Source: Candidatus Nitrosopolaris nunavutensis
GTDB taxonomy: Archaea; Thermoproteota; Nitrososphaeria; Nitrososphaerales; Nitrososphaeraceae
Reading direction: 5' to 3'
Assembly (NCBI GenBank): GCA_002501855.1
Contig: DAOM01000047.1
Span: 1 to 6,743, forward strand
DNA length: 6,743 nucleotides
Below, in pieces: positions 5,755 through 6,743 of this stretch (within the stretch, counting starts at the first letter, position 1; each line of letters starts with the position of its first letter). The notes beneath the pieces are model-generated. The model saw only the letters and a program-made list of their open reading frames with translations. It was not told the DNA's origin and made no database searches. The position numbers and the translations under genes were made by a program.

Positions 5755-6312
5755 GTATTCTGATGGTATGTAGTCTGTTAGCCACGTGGTCTTATTGCCT
5801 TGATAGAACTTTATTCCATCTAGATACGCCTTAGTTGCAGAAATCGTAACGATGACAGACGTTCCCTCTTTGCGTTTGGCTACCTGCAAAGCTGTCTGCT
5901 CGTCAACAGACAAATGAACATACTGCCTTCTCATCGGTTTAAGACCTTCATGTCTTATCTGTTTCATGAGCCTTGAAGATGTGCCATGAAATAAAACTGC
6001 CGGTGGTTCAGCGGGTACTTTGAGCACCTTATCCGGTAGCGAATGCCCATATAAAGCACGAATTTTTCCTTCGTATAGTTCAAAACGATTCTTTGCGGAC
6101 TTGGAGATCATTTCAATTATGTCATTTTCGGTAAGATGTCGCCAATCATTCCTGCGGTTACGGAAACATATGAGTAAATCAGTTACACGAACCCATTCAT
6201 GATTATCTAATTCAAGTCCATAACGCCAAGGTTCATGTCGAAGAGCATGTGAAAGAGTACGGCTCAATTTTATCAAAAATGGATTTCGGTTGGCGTTGCT
6301 ACCTTTACGCAA
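5725..6312 (-). CDS. kptA: RNA 2'-phosphotransferase (Tpt1/KptA family)
   Basis: This 195-residue protein removes an internal RNA 2'-phosphate using NAD+, giving ADP-ribose cyclic phosphate and nicotinamide. Family signatures appear in order: LSHALRHEPWRYGLELD (20-36) with the catalytic Arg-His pair R25-H26; the winged-helix-like segment WVRVTDLL; NRFELYEGKIRALYGHS (75-91) with R85; LFHGTSSRLMKQI (107-119); GLKPMRRQYVHLS (123-135) with the last catalytic arginine at R128 or R129; and FYQGNKTTWLTDYIPSEYL (169-187), the NAD-site end. All residues of the R-H-R-R set are present and the length is normal, so the enzyme should be active. Archaeal tRNA ligation by RtcB leaves no 2'-phosphate. A plausible substrate is the regulatory 2'-phosphate added to tRNA U47 by archaeal ArkI kinase, reported in Sulfolobus. 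The start is unusual: the first in-frame codon is TTG at 6312, while a well-placed ATG at 6322 is out of frame. TTG at 6276 or 6267 would also fit the family's usual N-terminus. Confidence 0.9.
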   Translation of the reverse strand: MRKGSNANRNPFLIKLSRTLSHALRHEPWRYGLELDNHEWVRVTDLLICFRNRRNDWRHLTENDIIEMISKSAKNRFELYEGKIRALYGHSLPDKVLKVPAEPPAVLFHGTSSRLMKQIRHEGLKPMRRQYVHLSVDEQTALQVAKRKEGTSVIVTISATKAYLDGIKFYQGNKTTWLTDYIPSEYLDSSTTTTL

Positions 6313-6341
6313 TGCTTCTCATAATATAGCTTACCCAGTAA

Positions 6342-6351
6342 TTATTAAAAT
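6342..6351 (-). promoter_or_regulatory. Probable TATA box of kptA
   Basis: The minus strand reads TTTTAATAAT within a longer AT-rich run (6341-6357). Its centre lies about 25 nt before the ATG at 6322 and about 35 nt before the TTG at 6312. The spacing therefore favours 6322 as the point where a leaderless message would begin, although that ATG is not in the kptA frame. Confidence 0.45.
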
Positions 6352-6359
6352 ATTATGAT

Positions 6360-6743
6360 GCAGCCTAAACGTGCATTGTACAACGTGAGCCTTTGATAGG
6401 CTAATCGAAAACTTATTTTTCGCTTCCGGAAATGAAAGTTGTAATTTCAATTTGCATAATTTGTTGTTTGTTTATCTTTATTCATTATTGAATGAGTGCA
6501 TGCGGGAAGATATTGAATGTTTATTGTTCTGCTGCAAAGTCGGGTTCTCATAGCGACTGCTGCATGTAGGGTGTTATTGCTGCACAAAGGGAGTCGATGG
6601 TAATCCGTAAATATTTGGATGTCGAATGGTAGATGAAGGCAAAGACAACTTACAGCATCCAATAGCACCTTATGGGTAGCAAATAAATTGGGTGGGATTT
6701 GCGGTAACGCTTATTCGGGAGTCGGCCTTCATTTTTATTTTGG
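6360..6743. other. Intergenic region; nothing identified
   Basis: No supported gene. An open frame at 6447-6668 (minus) starts with GTG, is rich in Cys and Thr, and has no motif. A short minus-strand frame entering from the right edge (6742-6670, ending PTQFICYP) could be the tail of an outside gene, but it is too short to judge. Minor features are a perfect 8-bp palindrome TTCCGGAA at 6424-6431 and three copies of GCTGCA (6531, 6559, 6579) in loosely similar contexts. Confidence 0.4.

Noticed and set aside
6020..6202. Plus-strand open frame of 60 codons
   Set aside because: It is antisense to kptA with no signal of its own.
6447..6668. Minus-strand open frame of 73 codons
   Set aside because: GTG start, Cys/Thr-rich random-looking translation, no promoter.
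6670..6742. Possible C-terminal end of a gene entering from the right on the minus strand
   Set aside because: Only about 23 codons are visible and they contain no recognisable motif.

Overview
The window reads as a low-GC archaeal chromosome segment, most likely from an ammonia-oxidising Nitrososphaeria (Thaumarchaeota) such as the Nitrosocosmicus/Nitrososphaera group. Three things point there. AT-rich TATA boxes sit about 25 nt upstream of start codons with almost no leader and no Shine-Dalgarno sequence. The gene content (a Tpt1/KptA RNA 2'-phosphotransferase, an HdeD-like membrane protein, a GT-C glycosyltransferase, a DUF72 protein) fits. So do the short, loosely packed, mostly single-gene transcription units. 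The assignment is inference; no rRNA or tRNA is present to settle it.

Layout. Positions 1-339 (minus) hold a frameshifted remnant that resembles the C-terminal part of a patatin-like phospholipase. Positions 381-1874 (minus) encode an intact multi-pass PMT/ArnT-like glycosyltransferase. A 353-bp divergent promoter region follows, then hdeD-like 2228-2788 (plus), probably leaderless. Positions 2944-3102 (minus) encode a tiny C2H2-type zinc-finger protein. Positions 3181-3777 hold no convincing gene, but contain a GC-rich island (about 3427-3540) with two interleaved complementary arms. Positions 3778-5031 (minus) encode an intact 417-residue protein I cannot assign to a family. Upstream of it, 5093-5273 (minus) looks like a small frameshifted gene with a good promoter and an imperfect palindrome over its start codon. 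Positions 5444-5754 (plus) are the frameshifted, truncated 5' part of a DUF72 (YecE-like) gene with its promoter intact. It converges on, and overlaps the 3' end of, kptA (5725-6312, minus). Positions 6323-6743 carry the kptA promoter and nothing else I can support.

How it fits together. These genes do not form an evident pathway or a recognisable defence, mobile or biosynthetic system. The strongest impression is an accessory stretch undergoing decay: three separate reading frames (patatin-like, the 5093-5273 ORF, DUF72) are each broken by an apparent single-base indel, and the predicted kptA start is also one base out of register. The larger genes between them (glycosyltransferase, hdeD, the 417-residue protein, the body of kptA) are clean. 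Either natural pseudogenisation or indel errors in the assembly could explain this. The most open questions are the 417-residue orphan with its possible small upstream partner, and the GC-rich island.
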